Assembly (NCBI GenBank): GCA_028641055.1
Contig: CM054061.1
Span: 112,972,019 to 113,036,018, forward strand
Length of the DNA: 64,000 bases
Origin: Alopecurus myosuroides
Lineage: Eukaryota > Streptophyta > Magnoliopsida > Poales > Poaceae
Direction of reading: 5' to 3'
Part shown: positions 1 through 12,689 of the stretch, piece after piece
Numbering within the stretch: position 1 is the first letter of the stretch
Layout: the number at the start of each line of letters is the position of its first letter
Position numbers and translations under genes: made by a program
Notes under the pieces: generated by a model
The model's input: the letters and a program-made list of their open reading frames with translations, nothing else
The model's database searches: none
Told to the model about the DNA's origin: nothing

Positions 1-3000
1 CCACCAGATCCAGTACACCTACCCTGAACAACCACGGACTGTAACAACAGTATGTAAACATCAGGTATCTGATCATAACCATCCACTATGTTCAAGCTAG
101 AATATGCCTATCTCTCGATTGAGTTTGTTCTCCCTGGCACCAAGTCCCACTCTGCCTAGACGGAGCATCAATGAATGCATCCTGAGGGAAAATTAATCCC
201 ACACTTTATATGCCTCAACATTGGGAGTTTTGACGACATTCGGTTCGAGGGTACGACGCCCCTTATAGCAAGTGAGATAGAACACACTAATAAGAACAAA
301 CTTCAAGTTAAGCCCGTGCCCATGTTGGGGTAGGGTGGCAGTACGGTAAAGGTTGTCCGGCGAAGACTAGGTTATGTGTAATTTTTGAAAACACCAATTT
401 CTCAAAAATGACCACTTCCACATTCCTCCGGAGAATAAGGATCCGCCTTTTCTCCGGGTTTTTCCGTAAAGCCTTTGTTTTGTAGAATCACAATTTTAGG
501 GTGTCCACTTAGGGCCTAGTATGTTTGATGGTAATAAATACCATATGGTGGCTTATGGGCTTGGTATTACCAAGTTTAACTACTGGCATGATAGTAACCT
601 ATATATAATAGTATAGTAGTAATAGCCACATCAAAAATAGTTTTGATAATCAAGTTTTGGTAAAACTTCAGAGGTAAAACATGCATGATGGATAATGATA
701 AGTATTGTATCAGCAAGCATCAGGATGGCTTGCCTGGTAACTCCTTGTGTCCCTGGTTTTGGAGTGACTGGAACTTGAAACAGAGCTTCCCGACACTTCC
801 TTCCTCTTCATTTTTCTAACGTCGTAAAAAGAATAAAGGACACACATTCAGAACCAATCAAGGCAAGAAACAATACCTAACGATACATACAGCAAGGAAA
901 CTAATAATAACCAATCACCTAATTATTAATTGAGGCAAACAATCAAACAAACACACTTGGCAGAAATGCCATTTAATAAGACAACTCAAGGTTGGAGGAA
1001 CATATCTCACAACCTTAATATCATGGATTCAGTGGGTGTGCCACTCTCATACCAAGATATTAAGAAACCCAAAATACACTTAGTTTCACATGTGTGAGGC
1101 TACTAAGAGTATACAAAACATGTACAATAATAATCATGGCAATGGGTCTATCAACCAAACCACAAAAAGAACAAGGTAGCTATTCTACTAAGCCTAAATT
1201 CACATCAAGAATAAATAAAACACATGATTTGTAAAAGTGACCTTTACAAATCAGTGAGCCTACACAAGTGCAACAAGGCAATAGACTCATCACAAAACAC
1301 ACAATTCTCATGGTGAGAACAATAGAAACAATGACTAAAAAGGAGGAATCCTTATTGACATGCTTCTACTAAGGGTTTGCTATGCAAGCATGCATAACAA
1401 GTAAAGTACTAAAATGCAAACAAGGAACCATGTTATCATAATGGGAAATGAAAACATGTCCTCATGCTAGGATACACAGATATCTACCAAACACAGGTTG
1501 GAAGGAAAAAATTCAATACCAAAAAGGCTAGGGAAACTAGTACTACTCAAACATGAAGAATCAATGGATGCATTTCAATCAAGTAACTGAAATCCAACCA
1601 GAGGGTCCATGTCATAAAAACAGGAGTGAAAAACATCTATAATTGCTATAACAAAAATATCCCATTTAATAAAACAATGCATCAATTTGCAGGGCAACTC
1701 CTACATACTAGTGGTAATAAAAGGGGCATTACTAGAGGAATCAAACCACACTCCAAGAATGGGTTTTTCCTAGCAAGCCACACATGATTACAACCACTTA
1801 CAAACAGAAGCATACACATTTTCATTTAGCACTCATAAGCTCAAGGAAAAAATACTAGGCACTCATCAGTTAGAGAACTATATAAAAGAAACACATCTCG
1901 TGTGGGGGAAATAATGTTTCCACCAAAAATGCAATGACACCAGTGGGTGTTCCACTAGCATATCAAAGCATTAAGAGGTCACAAAGCCTCTGGTCATACT
2001 TGCTAAAAATTAACAAAATACTAAACTAGCATCTAGTGCAATAACCATACTAGTAGAAAATAAAAGGGTGCTAAAACTAAGCAAGGTAATGATACCTCAT
2101 GCTATTGTTTCCACACAAGTGAAAACTTCAGGGGTCAAGTACTCATAAAAACATCATCAAAATGCTATTGGTCCTATGAACACAACACGAAAATATGTGG
2201 CTACACAACCACAAATGTTTATGCCAAAAATTCTACACATGAGAGAATTTTTCCAACATTTGCATAGTGATGACTAAACTACTCATGCTTCTCTACCAAC
2301 TAAAATTCAAGCTAGCAGAGGTGATACCAACACAATCTAAGTACCAACATGGTACTGGATCCAATCTCTCAACACCACAATCCAAGTGCTTGCACATAAA
2401 TTCATCACTTAAAAATCCTATGCAAGTATAAACTTGTGATAAAACATATGCTACTAACATAAATCCTATTTCTTCTCAACTCAAGTCCACACAATCTAAC
2501 ATGCTAAAATAGCTGAGTAACACTTACAAAACAAGTGCACACAACTTGTACATGCTAGAAAACAATATTTCAACACAAAAATATGTTCACTCAAATTAAA
2601 CACCTAAAATGCCAAAATGGCAGAAACATGCAAAATAAAGATCTGTCCACCAAATTTTATATAATGCTCTAAAAATTAAACCCAGATAGGTATGGATAGC
2701 CCTAAGCATATACAAGAACATCCAGTTGAGTTTGCATCAAAAATCATTTTTAATAATTTTATAAAAATCACCAAAGTGCTCTCTGGTGTTTTACCAAATT
2801 GCATGCCATTTCAAAACTACTAGGAATTTGGAAGCAAGGTTAACTTCTACAGTTAGGTAATTTCAAGGGCTTTCCAATGCAATTGGATACACCTCATTCT
2901 GAGTTGTGGATTTAAAATAGTTCTCATTTTTCTGTTTCTGGTACCTGTTGCCAAAACGTTTTTCATGTCTAAAATATTCATCCAAATGTAGATCTGCAAA

Positions 3001-3139
3001 TTGGAGATGGTTTAGATTTAGTTGATTTACCAAATTTGAATTTTGTCTTGGTCAAATTCATCTTTTAGGTTAGTTTTTAAGGCCAAAAGTAAACAGGTAC
3101 ATTTCTGTAAAAAAAATTAAAATGAAAAAGATGTGGATG

Positions 3140-3870
3140 GGCTAGATCCACAACTGGGCCGGCAAGATCCGATTTTACCGCGAGCAGATCTAGCCGCAGT
3201 CGCTGACCAGCGGGCCAGCGAGCCACGGTGGCAGCCACGCGGGCAGACGCGGCCCACCCGCGGGTTTGACTGCACCAGCGCGCGGTCAAGCCACGCTGGC
3301 GTCACCCCGACGTCACCCGCCGGCGGGGACGGCTCCGGCGAGGTTCGATCCGGCGATTTCGTTCATCAATCTGTGATCCAAAAACATCCACGAGTCTCCC
3401 TCGACGCGGGCAACCATCCAGAGGCAGTGCCGCTTCCAGGGAGCCACCGGAGAGCGGCCGGCGACGACGGCGCGCGGCGGCCGAAGAACTAGGACGGCGC
3501 GGCGACGATTTAGAGGTCTAGGGAGAGGGGAAAGGGGACGATGAGAGGCGCACGCTCAGCCTAGACGCGCGGGGACACTCGGAGAAGGCGGAGGGGGCGC
3601 GAGTCGACGGCGATCTCCCGCCGGAGTTCGCCGGACCCGAAGAAGAAACCGGACGGCGCGGGCTCCTCGAGGCATCCCGCCTCGATTCCTTCTGCCCACA
3701 CGACCAGCACGACGAGGCGGAGAGGGTGGTGCCAACGGCGACTGCTCGCGAGCTCTGAATCGGCCGAATCGACGGCGAGCTATTCGGCTAGGGTTTCGGT
3801 TTTGGGGATTTTACAGAGAGAGAGAGAAGCTCGAGGGGGAGAGAGAGAGGACAGGTAGGGTGCACTTGGG
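3140..3870 (-). other. GC-rich, gene-leader-like island inside LTR A
   Basis: Within an AT-rich LTR this block is strongly GC-rich. Read on the minus strand it has a CT-rich tract (3815-3855), then a telobox-like AAACCCTA (3789-3796), then GC-rich sequence resembling a plant 5' untranslated and first-exon region. The frame at 3133-3492 is open for 119 codons on the plus strand but overlaps open frames on the other strand and has no domain I recognise, so I do not call it a gene. LTR F has the same arrangement at 63360-64000. Confidence 0.5.
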
Positions 3871-4149
3871 GGGTTTTATCCACTTGAGAAAGCTTCCCCT
3901 CGAAGGCATGAAGCCATGGTCCATGCCTCCACTGCAGCTACAGGAAGGCTACAGGAAGAAGAAGAAGAAGATGACTCGGATTACAAACAAGTCCCTGGCC
4001 AATTACAAAGACATCCTTTTGCCTCTTTTACCTCTCTGAAAAATGTTATTTTGACTAAGCACACCAAGTCATAATTAGAAATACTTTTGCCCAAAATTCT
4101 TATTAGTTGAGATGCACAACATATGTGAAAATTGGCTCAATTGGATAAA

Positions 4150-4640
4150 CTTGATAGTTCAAAGTTGTTCAAATTTCAATTCTGACATAAATGGACATTG
4201 AATTTATTAGACTACTTAGGAGCTTCCAAAAATGATAATTTTTAGCACACATTCCTTATTTGGTGTGTTCCTTGTGTGGTAGATCATTCAAGTCATTTTG
4301 AGTTACTTCATAGAACAAACTTGTTCAAATTTCAAAAAGGTGCTGTCTAGAAAACAGCGGTTTTTGGCAACTTAAACTATTCAAAAACTTGTGCCCTTTT
4401 GGTTTTCATCCTGATTTATGATGCAGAGCATGTGGTATTTATTTCATGGCATTTTGAAAAAGTTTATAGAACAAACTTGTTCAAATTTCCAATTGTTGCT
4501 GTGGAGAAAAATCATGTTTTCAGGACTTTAATGGATTCAATTTTTGGTCTCCTCTTGTGTGTGTTCCTTATATGATATAAGGAAGCACTGGTATCAATTT
4601 CAGATCATTTGAAGAAAGTTTCCTATAGTAACTTGTTTGA
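4150..4640. repeat. Degenerate ~150-bp tandem repeat in LTR A
   Basis: Four related segments start near 4151, 4311, 4459 and 4620. Each carries a variant of an AACTTGTTCAAATTTC motif. The period is about 148-160 bp and the copies are clearly diverged. Confidence 0.6.
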
Positions 4641-5130
4641 GTTTCCTGTTTCTGGAAATATTGGAAATTCAATTTAATAAGGCACTTGGCTTTTCTTTAA
4701 CAATGCTTTGCAAAATATTTATGTAACTAGGGATAGCAAGTCAATGCTCTCCAATACTTTTGTTTTTAAGCTTGCAAGGTTGGAAAAACATTTTGATAAG
4801 ATTTTGGTGAAGCATCTAAGAATGCCTCTTTTTCCTGATAATCTTTTAGGGAAATTTATTTAGTGTTTCCTCTTTCTTAATTTAGGCCTTGGAATAATAT
4901 TCAACAAGTATGGGATTCATCAGGTAGTTTTGGAAAACTCTTTGATCAATATTTACTTTAGAAAATATTGCCAAGGTCATTGGAACAATATGTTGAATAT
5001 TTTTAGTTTACTGCTTTGCTATCTTTTTAAGTTTGTTTAGTTGCACTCAAACAAACACAACCAAAGTTTATTTGTCAAGCAATTAGCAAAACAACTGTGT
5101 TTTCAGGTATTCCAAAATTGGGATGTGACA

Positions 5131-7092
5131 CTTTGCATCGACGTTTTATTTGTCTTTGCAAGACCTCGTCTGCTCCATCCGGGTACTTCTGATCCACTAA
5201 GAAGTTTAAATATGGAATTGTCCAATCCGGGTTAACGAGCAGGACTTCAATTGACTCGAAAATGAGAGGATAATCAACATCTCCACCTTTTATCGATGGT
5301 TCATGCAAATGTTAGACAAACACACCTGGTGGTAGGGTTTTCAGTCTTTCCAAGCCCATGCGGGCTAATGCATCCGCGTTCCAATTTTCTTCCCTTTTGA
5401 CATGAAGTACTTCAAATCCCAGGAAGCAGATGGAAAACTCGTCCACCGTTCTCCGATATTCGGCCTTGATGGGGCTTTTGGCGTCCCATGTTTGGTTGAG
5501 CTGATGTTGTACCAAATCTGAGTCACCATAGCATAGTATGTGTTTGACACCTATTTCTTTTGCAATGTGCAAGCCATGAAGCAAAGCTTCGTATTCTGCC
5601 ATGTTATTGCTGGCATTGAAGTGTATTTGTAATACATACTCCATAGTATCTCTCTTTGGGGATTTTAGCACTACACCAGCTCTAGTGCCAAAGTGCATGA
5701 CCTAGTATTCCGACTCCGGCTTTGGTGTGTTTTCCAATACTTCTGTCCAATTAGCGACGAAATCTGCCAACGCCTAGGATTTAATTGCCGTCCGGGGTTG
5801 GTACTTAATGTCGAACGCAGCTAGCTCGATGCCCCATTTGGCTACTCGGCCTGTTGCGTTCACATTGTTAATAATATCCCCTAGTGGTGCTTTACATACC
5901 ACTGTTATGGAATGTCCTTCGAAATAATGGCGGAGTTTTCGAGATGCAAAAAACACGCCATATGCCAGCTTTTGATAGTGTGGATACCTTTGTTTTGACT
6001 CGGAAAAAACTTCGCTGACATAATACAGTGGATGTTGATCTGGTATGCTTTGCTCTTCTTTCCGCCTTTCCACAACTATCACAACGCTAATAACCCTGTT
6101 TGTTGCCGTGAGATACAGTAACATGGGTTCTTCGTATTTTGGCGATGCCAAAATTGGAGCCTTCATCAAGATTTCTTTTAACTGGGTTAATGCTTTGTCC
6201 GCCTCTTCTGTCCATACAAACATGTCAGTTTTTTCAACAACTTGTATAATGGCAGAGCTTTGTCTCCTAGCCTGCTTATAAACCTGCTGACGGCGGCAGC
6301 AGAACCCGTCAATCTTTGCACATCTTTTAAGCACGTGGGCTTTGAGATGTTTAAGATTGTCTTGATCTTTTCCGGGTTTACTTCTGTTCCTCTGTGAGAA
6401 ACGATAAAACCCAGAAGTTTTTCTGAGGGAACCCCAAATACGCACTTTAATGGATTCAACTTTATTTTGTAAGTGCGCAAATTTTCGAAGGTTTCTTGTA
6501 GATCTTCAAGGAGTGTGTCTTTTTCCTTGGAAATGACGGCAATGTCGTCCACGTAAACATGAAAGTTTTTTCCAATTTGACTATGCAAACATCGTTGCAT
6601 GCAACGCTGGTAGGTTGTACCTGCGTTCTTCAGGCCAAAAGGCATGGTTATGTAATAGTATGTTCCATATGGGGTTATGAAGGAAGTTTTTATTTGATCT
6701 TCTTCCTTCATACGTATTTGATGGTACCCGGAATAAGCATCCAAAAAGCATAAAAGCTCAGAGCCAGCAGTGACGTCTATTATTTGATCGATTCGCGGTA
6801 ACGCGAACCTATCCTTTGGACACAATTTGTTCAGGACAGTGTAATCTATACACATCCTAAGAACAGTAATATCTTTCTTCGGGACTAATACTTGGTTCGC
6901 AGACCATTCAGTATGTATAACTTCCCGGATAGAATCAGCTTCTAGTAGTCGGGTAATTTCCTTGCCAATAGCCTTCCGTCTTCTTCCGTCCAATCGACGG
7001 AGACCTTGTTTGACGGGTTTAGATCCTGGAATCACCTTGAGTTGATGCTCAGCAAGTTCCCTGGGTACACCTGGCATGTCCGCATGACACAA
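5131..7092 (-). pseudogene. Reverse transcriptase-RNase H of element B (broken)
   Basis: The RT frame begins near 7092 and shows the catalytic YVDD at 6555-6544, preceded by palm-domain sequence with LCFLDAYSGYHQI. The frame shifts in the overlap 6445-6187. A connection and RNase H region follows (5698-5312) with EYEALLHGL and a GDSDLV-type motif. Two in-frame TAG codons lie at 5776-5774 and 5704-5702; relative to element G they replace a Gln and a Trp codon. The sequence just after the second stop lacks a few residues around the RNase H N-terminal Asp. The last codons before 5131 correspond to the linker upstream of integrase. It cannot make an active polymerase. Confidence 0.9.
6544..6555 (-). 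other. RT catalytic motif YVDD (element B)
   Basis: The minus strand reads Tyr-Val-Asp-Asp, the metal-binding core of Ty3/gypsy reverse transcriptases. Confidence 0.92.
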
Positions 7093-7287
7093 GGCAAAGA
7101 TATCCCTGTTCTCACAGAGGGACTTGATGAGCTTGCTTTCCTATTTGTCAGTCATCCCTGTTCCCACTACGACAAATTTTGTCGGATCTTTGGGATCTTG
7201 GATAACCTGTCTTGTATTCTCAGAATCTTTGAAACTAACTACTGGCTTCCGACTTTCTTTTCCTGCCGGCATTTCCGTCGGCGATAC

Positions 7288-7898
7288 TTATTTTGCTAGC
7301 TCTTTCAATTCCTCCTTTGCTATTACTTTTTCTGCGCAAAGGACGTTTCCTTTTTCCAGCTCGTTTGCTAATTTGAAGTCTCCTGATATGGTGATTACTC
7401 TTCCTTTTGGCCCTGACATCTTTAGCTTGTTATAGATATAACATGATCTTGCCATGAATTTGGCGAAAGCTGGACGTCCGAGTATTGCGTGGTATACACT
7501 TTCGAACGACACGACCTCGAAAGAGATTTTTTCCTGTCGGAAATGCTCTTTTTCTCCAAAGGTTACGTCTAGGGAAATTTTGCCTAGGGATTGTGCTTGT
7601 CTGCCAGGAACGATGCCGTGGAAACGTATGTTTCTATGATTGAGCTGGGTCTCGGACATTCGCAGATGCTTCTGTGTATCCAGGTACATTATATGATGTT
7701 GGATCCTCCATCCATCAGCACTCTTTTTAGCCTAGTGTTTTGAACAATAGGGCTTACAATTAGAGATTGTGTGTCGGGTTCTGGGATATTTCCGGGATGA
7801 TCAGACTGGTCCCAGGTAACTGGTGTGTTCGAGTACTTCAAGAATTTGAGGGTTTGTGGAACAACCGCGTTTATTTCTCGAAGTGTCCTCTTTGCCAC
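7288..7898 (-). pseudogene. Aspartic protease region of element B (broken)
   Basis: Two frames (7898-7689 and 7689-7288) together cover a retropepsin-like domain. The active-site region LMDGGSN is at the end of the first. Downstream sequence (HGIVPG, ILGRPAFAKFMA) matches the protease of element G at about 47.8-48.1 kb. The frame breaks immediately after the active site. It is followed by the spacer leading to RT. Confidence 0.85.
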
Positions 7899-8201
7899 CT
7901 TTGTTGAGGGAGTTGCCAGGAAAGGTAGGTTGCATTCTCCATCAACTCTCGGGAACTTTGGTTCTCCTTTTCGCTGTTGTTCCTAGATTTTTTTGTCAGC
8001 GTCCGATTCACTGTCTTATTTTTTAGCTTCTGGCTTTTGCTTGGAGAATTTCCTCTTGGAGCTTTTCCCCTTATTCCCGGACCCTGCACTGCCTTTCATA
8101 TGCTTATTAAGTCGGAATTGCACATTAGTATGGGTAGGTTTCCCAAATTGCGAATGGTGGACACCGTTTTCTGACTTAATCTTTTCCCACTCTTCCTTTG
8201 G

Positions 8202-10838
8202 TTAGGAGATAGGTTCTGTGTTTCTTCCTTTCCATTTGCTGCCATTATCCTTTACAAAGGCTAAATTAACTTCTTTGGGCTTTTTCTGTGCTTCTGCAGT
8301 AGCTTTCTTCTCAGAACAAGGTGTATTTTTGGCCTGGGCGAAAGCATCAATATTTCCACCTCTCGCTCTTATGTCGTCTTCAGCCGCTGCGTGCTCATTT
8401 GCGGTTGTAAGCATAGATTCGAGATCTTTGTGAATCTTTGAACCAACCATGAACGGTACAAGGCCAGGTTTTAAACCATTGATGAAAGCATGCATTTCTT
8501 GTACATCACTTACTCCAAAGCAGTTGTTCTTCATTGCAGTCCATCTTGAGATAAAGTCGACATATGGCTCATCTTCAAACTGGGTGCAGCGGTTTAGCTG
8601 GTTGATGCTATTGGCCGTTTGTAAGTTCCCCGAAAATGCTGAGTGAAAACTCTAGCCATATCATCCTAGCTATCCACGGTTCTTGACGGAAGCCCGTTGA
8701 TCCAATCTCTGGCTCCGTCCAACAACATTAGGGGGAGTAATTTTACCGCATCTAGATCTGTCCCTTCGTTAATCTGGACGGGTGTATAGTAGTCTGAGAG
8801 CCAGGTATCCGGGTTTGTACTGCCGGTATATTTTTGATATGTTGGACCAACTTTGGCAAATCCAGAATGTAGAGTTATTCTTCGGATCCTGTCAGTGAAA
8901 CACTTAGGTCCAAAGTATAGATCATCTCTTCCCGCTCTACCAGCATGAACGGAATATCTGCTGGCTGAATGGATAGAAGGGGATCTGCTCCTTTCTTTTC
9001 TATTGTTGCGCGAGTGCGCTTTTCCGGGGTTATCCATATTTCCTCCGTTATCGTGTCCTTTGGAATAAGGTGGAGTTCTAATCCTTGGACTTTCTTTATT
9101 CCTAGGAGGAGTACGGGATCTCTCACGCCTGTGTGGAATGTCGTATCTTCCGGCTTTTACAACAGGGCGTCTCAGAGGCGGCATTGCTTTTTCATCTTTC
9201 TGGTTTTGTTCTTCCTGATCTCGGGGGTTAATTCCACCTTTCGGCGGATAGGATCCTATCCTGGACGCTGCATCTTTGTTATCTGGAATTTTCTTGTCCT
9301 TTCTCGGATCTCCTTTCTTCTCTTTGGAATTGCCTGAATCTCCAGGTTCGCCAAGTCGAGGTGCTCCAGCGGCGCATGTGGCGGTTTTGCATAGGGACGA
9401 GTCGTCATGCAACTTCCCTGATCTTGCCTGCCCCCATTGTTGCTGTTTCAATGCCTTTCCTAAGAAAGCATACACCCCTTGAAACTTTTCATCATTGGAG
9501 TACAGATCATCATTGAGGATGGCGAACGCGGCTTTCGCGTTTTCTACTGCGGTTTTGTATACAGGTTCACCCTTGGCATCAATGTCGTTTACTTGCTTTT
9601 GCCAGGAAGGGTTTTGGAACCGTTCCTTTGGCGGCAATACTTCCGGTCTTGCGATTCCGGGTAACTGTGTATGTTTTATGCCAGATCTATTCCTTCTTTC
9701 GTACTCCTCAATTTCTTCCTGCTGAACTTAATGTCAACCTGGGTTTTGTGGAGATTTTCTCGAGTTCTGAATAGATGTTGTTGTTGCCTTTGGAGAGCTT
9801 GTCTCCTGGCTTCCAGCACTTCAGGGGGTTCGTGGAGTCCCACTGGTGTTTGAAGTAAATCTCGTTCGTCCTGTTCTGACATTGGTGGAACGGGGATTTC
9901 CTTCGTTTTCTCCGCTTCCTCCTCCTACTTCCAAGTTTTCATTGGCGGTATCCACCAATTTTTTTCTTCCTGTACAAGAGTTTCTTGGAAGTCTTGTTTC
10001 TCTTTTTGGAAGAGGGAGGTTTTTTACCAGGTTCATCTTCTATCAATTCCTTGACATCAGGGTAAACTGGACTGGTTTCACCGTCCTCTCTTTCCTCATC
10101 TGGCGGAGGTGTTTGAGGGTCTTCCTGGCTTTCGGCATCCGTGTTTTCAGCCGGTTTTTCCATAAGCACCTCATGGAATCGCTCTTAAAGAGATTTGACC
10201 TTTCTTTCGAAAGCATCTTCATCTTCGTCTTCGGAATCGAGCTCGTCCGATCCGGATTCCGACTCTAATCTCGCCTCAATGGCGGCTAGCACAGAATCGG
10301 CTTCCGAGTTCGTCGTCATATCGACGGATGTCGGATCTTCCACCTCTATAGTGCGATTGTTTTCTTCTGCCTCTACCACGGGATTGCTTTCATCCGTGTT
10401 TTCGGCAATCTTGGATTGCACCATACCAATAAAGTGCGATCTTATTGCAGGCGTCTCCGAAGAGGCAGCAAATTCAGCAGGATACTGGCGATCTGAGCAA
10501 AATCCGACATCATAGTTTTCTTCAACTGGGTATAGGGTGGGTGGGATAAATCTACTTCCACCACAGAATCCCATTGCCTCTTCAGTTAATCCGATAAAGA
10601 TGCTTGCAGATCCAATTGGTAAAACGCAGGCACTTACCAGATGATTCTGTGCTGGCATGTACGATCCGTTGTCGAGGAAGCGCCCGATGTCGTTGTCGAA
10701 TTCCAAGCTTCCGACAGTTATGGTACTACCGATTCCGCCAAGTATCCCCGATCGAAACATAACGCCTGACGTTGCTAGCCCCATGGGGGGCGCCAACTGT
10801 CGAGACATCGTAGTAGAGTTCATAGACGGGGATGCCAT
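8202..10838 (-). pseudogene. gag region of element B (broken)
   Basis: The minus-strand reading enters from an ATG at 10838 inside the LTR and passes through the primer-binding site into an acidic leader (to 10185). Further frames follow at 10169-9939, 9882-9676, 9637-8666 and 8534-8202. The 9637-8666 piece has charged, Arg/Ser-rich sequence and then a capsid-like stretch (YTGSTNPDTWLSDYY, LMLLDGARDWINGLP) typical of plant gypsy gag (retrotrans_gag). The 8534-8202 piece continues capsid (FINGLKPGL). The position where a zinc knuckle is expected, about 8.15-8.05 kb, lacks the Cys residues. This whole region is absent from element G. Confidence 0.85.
10779..10795 (-). other. Primer-binding site of element B
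   Basis: On the minus strand TGGCGCCCCCCATGGGG begins two bases after the LTR. Element G has the similar TGGCGCCCACCGTGGGG at the same place. I do not assign the primer tRNA. Confidence 0.75.
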
Positions 10839-11344
10839 GAGACTAGTGGTAGAGACGTGGGGGGAACATGGTAGCATGACAACCAGGGACACCAAAGTTA
10901 CCCAGGTTCGGTACGTCGCAATTAGGCGGCGTTCCTACTCCTGCAATCTCACTAAATCAGGGATGAAGTCTGAAGTATACAAAGTACAATGTGAGTTGTG
11001 GTTTTCTAACTCGACAAGGATCAACTTCTCGGCAAGTTGGCTTCTAGCTTATTGTCCGTATCTTTCTTCTCTCCCGTCCGGCTTTATATAGATAGCCGGG
11101 TTAGGGCTTACAGAAAGGAAACCTAGAATACTACGATAAGTTTCTAACATGGAAAGTAGGAATCCGCCTTCTACTCCAAGCCGTACCACGTGGGCCGTGG
11201 TCCGGGTTCTTCTAGAATCTGGCTTCTGCGCGTCAGCTTACTGGGCCGCCTAATGGACTGTGATCCGTTGCCCTTCAATCCACCCTGGTAATCCGGATCT
11301 TTAGGACGATGCCGGATATACCCCTAATCGGTATATATCCGACA
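10798..11344 (-). repeat. 5' LTR of element B (547 bp)
   Basis: On its own strand it starts TGTCGGATATATACC at 11344 and ends GACA at 10798, giving TG...CA ends. A TATATAAAG promoter motif is at 11090-11082. The expected target duplication is GTTAG (11345-11349), but the other end is outside the window. Confidence 0.85.
11082..11090 (-). promoter_or_regulatory. TATA box in LTR B
   Basis: TATATAAAG on the minus strand, about 245 bp upstream of the first ATG of the gag frame at 10838. This is a normal place for the start of the genomic transcript. Confidence 0.6.
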
Positions 11345-11911
11345 GTTAGGGTTTCTGCGGGTCTTCCACAGAGAGAGACAAAGAGCGAGAGGAAGTGAGA
11401 GAGAAGGGTACGATGTCCTCTGCTCTTTTTCCGCGTCTAGGAGGAAGGCAAGCAGGACGTGGCCACCGACGATGACAATCTCCTACGCCTTCTGGAAGAG
11501 GAAGAAGAAAGCATATCGAAATGGCAATTTTTGATAACCCCCTAAAGTTTTGATATTCACAAAGTGGTCCTATTGTCTTAAAAACTGAGAGTAAACCATT
11601 GTTTTCAGGGCCTTTTGTAAACATAAAAATTATTAAAAAATCATATTTGAAATACTTATAAAAATACAACCTCACCAAGTTTTGTTTTTGGTGAAATTGA
11701 ACAAGATTTATATTTTAACTTAGGGTGTTCACTCTAAGTGATGTTTGTTATTTCCTATAAATTTAAATTTCAAATGGGCTCAAACTTATTTTTGTATATG
11801 CTATGACATGAAAACAATGCCACCAATATGTTATTGAAATAATGGTGTGTTTTACATAGGACAATTTTAGATATAAGTCTTTTAGGGAATAATTGGTAAC
11901 ACTTCTTAGTA
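11345..11911. other. Unassigned spacer, possible scrap of a host exon
   Basis: This stretch lies between LTR B and the tandem array. The first 180 bp is purine-rich (GAGA tracts) and contains a short open stretch on the plus strand near 11440-11535 with an acidic run (LLRLLEEEEE), which may be a truncated host exon. The rest is AT-rich and shows nothing I can name. Confidence 0.35.
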
Positions 11912-12689
11912 GTGTCTTCAAATCAATCTTAAGTGTCTTAGTTCAAAAAAATAAAAATCTTAAGTGTCTTGACATGCATGCGACAACATCTTTTAGATTG
12001 TACATCCTTGTAGCTATCCTTGTGAGCATAATATTAGTATCTAATAATGACGCTCCACAAGTCTTTGAATTAGGAAAGATCATCGTCCGATGCAAGTGAC
12101 ATTCAGGCCTGGCAAAATGGAAAAAATAAGTTGTTAAAGTGGTACCGAGCAAAAAAAAAGGGTACACTAATATTTGATAACCTATAACTTTGGAAAATAT
12201 GACAGTCAATAAAAGCTGAATGCACTTGTATACAACGAAATAACTCGCAACAAGTACTGAACTGCGTTGAATCCTTAGTCCTATCATCCAGAAGTGAATC
12301 TATCATAATTTGTTTATGATGCTCTAATAGAAGCACTATATGTTGCTATATTATAGAACCGACCAATTGGTCATTGATTAGTTTAGAGGATCGGCTAGTT
12401 TTGTTTGACCGGGGAACTAGCTAAAGCGAATCCATATCTGTGCACTGTATAGTGTTATCATACAATAGAGAAAACACAATAAAACTTACCCCCTCTCGGA
12501 ACTCAACATTGACCTTCCACTTATGCAATGAAAAATTGCCCCAAGAATACATTGTCCCTTTATTCCTAAGATAAGATAGGATAAAAACGAAGAAATAAGA
12601 CGGTATTAAATAATAACTGAAATAATAAAAATAACTGAAAAATAAAAATAATAACTGAAAAATTTCCCCAAGAATACATTGTCCCTTTA

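Larger units (their letters stand above)
1..5130 (-). repeat. Partial giant LTR of a retrotransposon (element A)
   Basis: The right edge is a terminus: on the minus strand it begins TGTCACATCCC, close to the TGTAACATCCC starts of the LTRs at 31044, 39401 and 63041. It abuts pol sequence of another retrotransposon at 5131, so it is an insertion. No terminal CA or primer-binding site is seen before position 1, so the LTR is at least 5.1 kb or includes some internal sequence. The body is AT-rich and non-coding except for a GC-rich block near 3.1-3.9 kb. The expected target duplication on this side is CTTTG (5131-5135), which cannot be checked because the other end lies outside the window. Short open frames inside it overlap one another and have no recognisable domain. 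Confidence 0.75.
5131..11344 (-). mobile_element. Decayed Ty3/gypsy LTR retrotransposon (element B), 3' part missing
   Basis: Read on the minus strand the order is 5' LTR (11344-10798), primer-binding site, long gag region, aspartic protease, reverse transcriptase and RNase H. This is the Ty3/gypsy order. It then stops abruptly at 5131 where LTR A begins, so integrase and the 3' LTR lie outside the window. Coding sequence is related throughout to element G (46884-57518) but more decayed, with several frameshifts and stops. With no second LTR its insertion cannot be dated. Confidence 0.9.

Noticed and set aside
3133..3492. 119-codon frame in LTR A
   Set aside because: Same reason: a GC-rich island with overlapping open frames and no recognisable protein.
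11943..12336. Minus-strand frames repeated in each array unit
   Set aside because: They differ in length and frame between near-identical units, so they are chance frames in AT-rich DNA.
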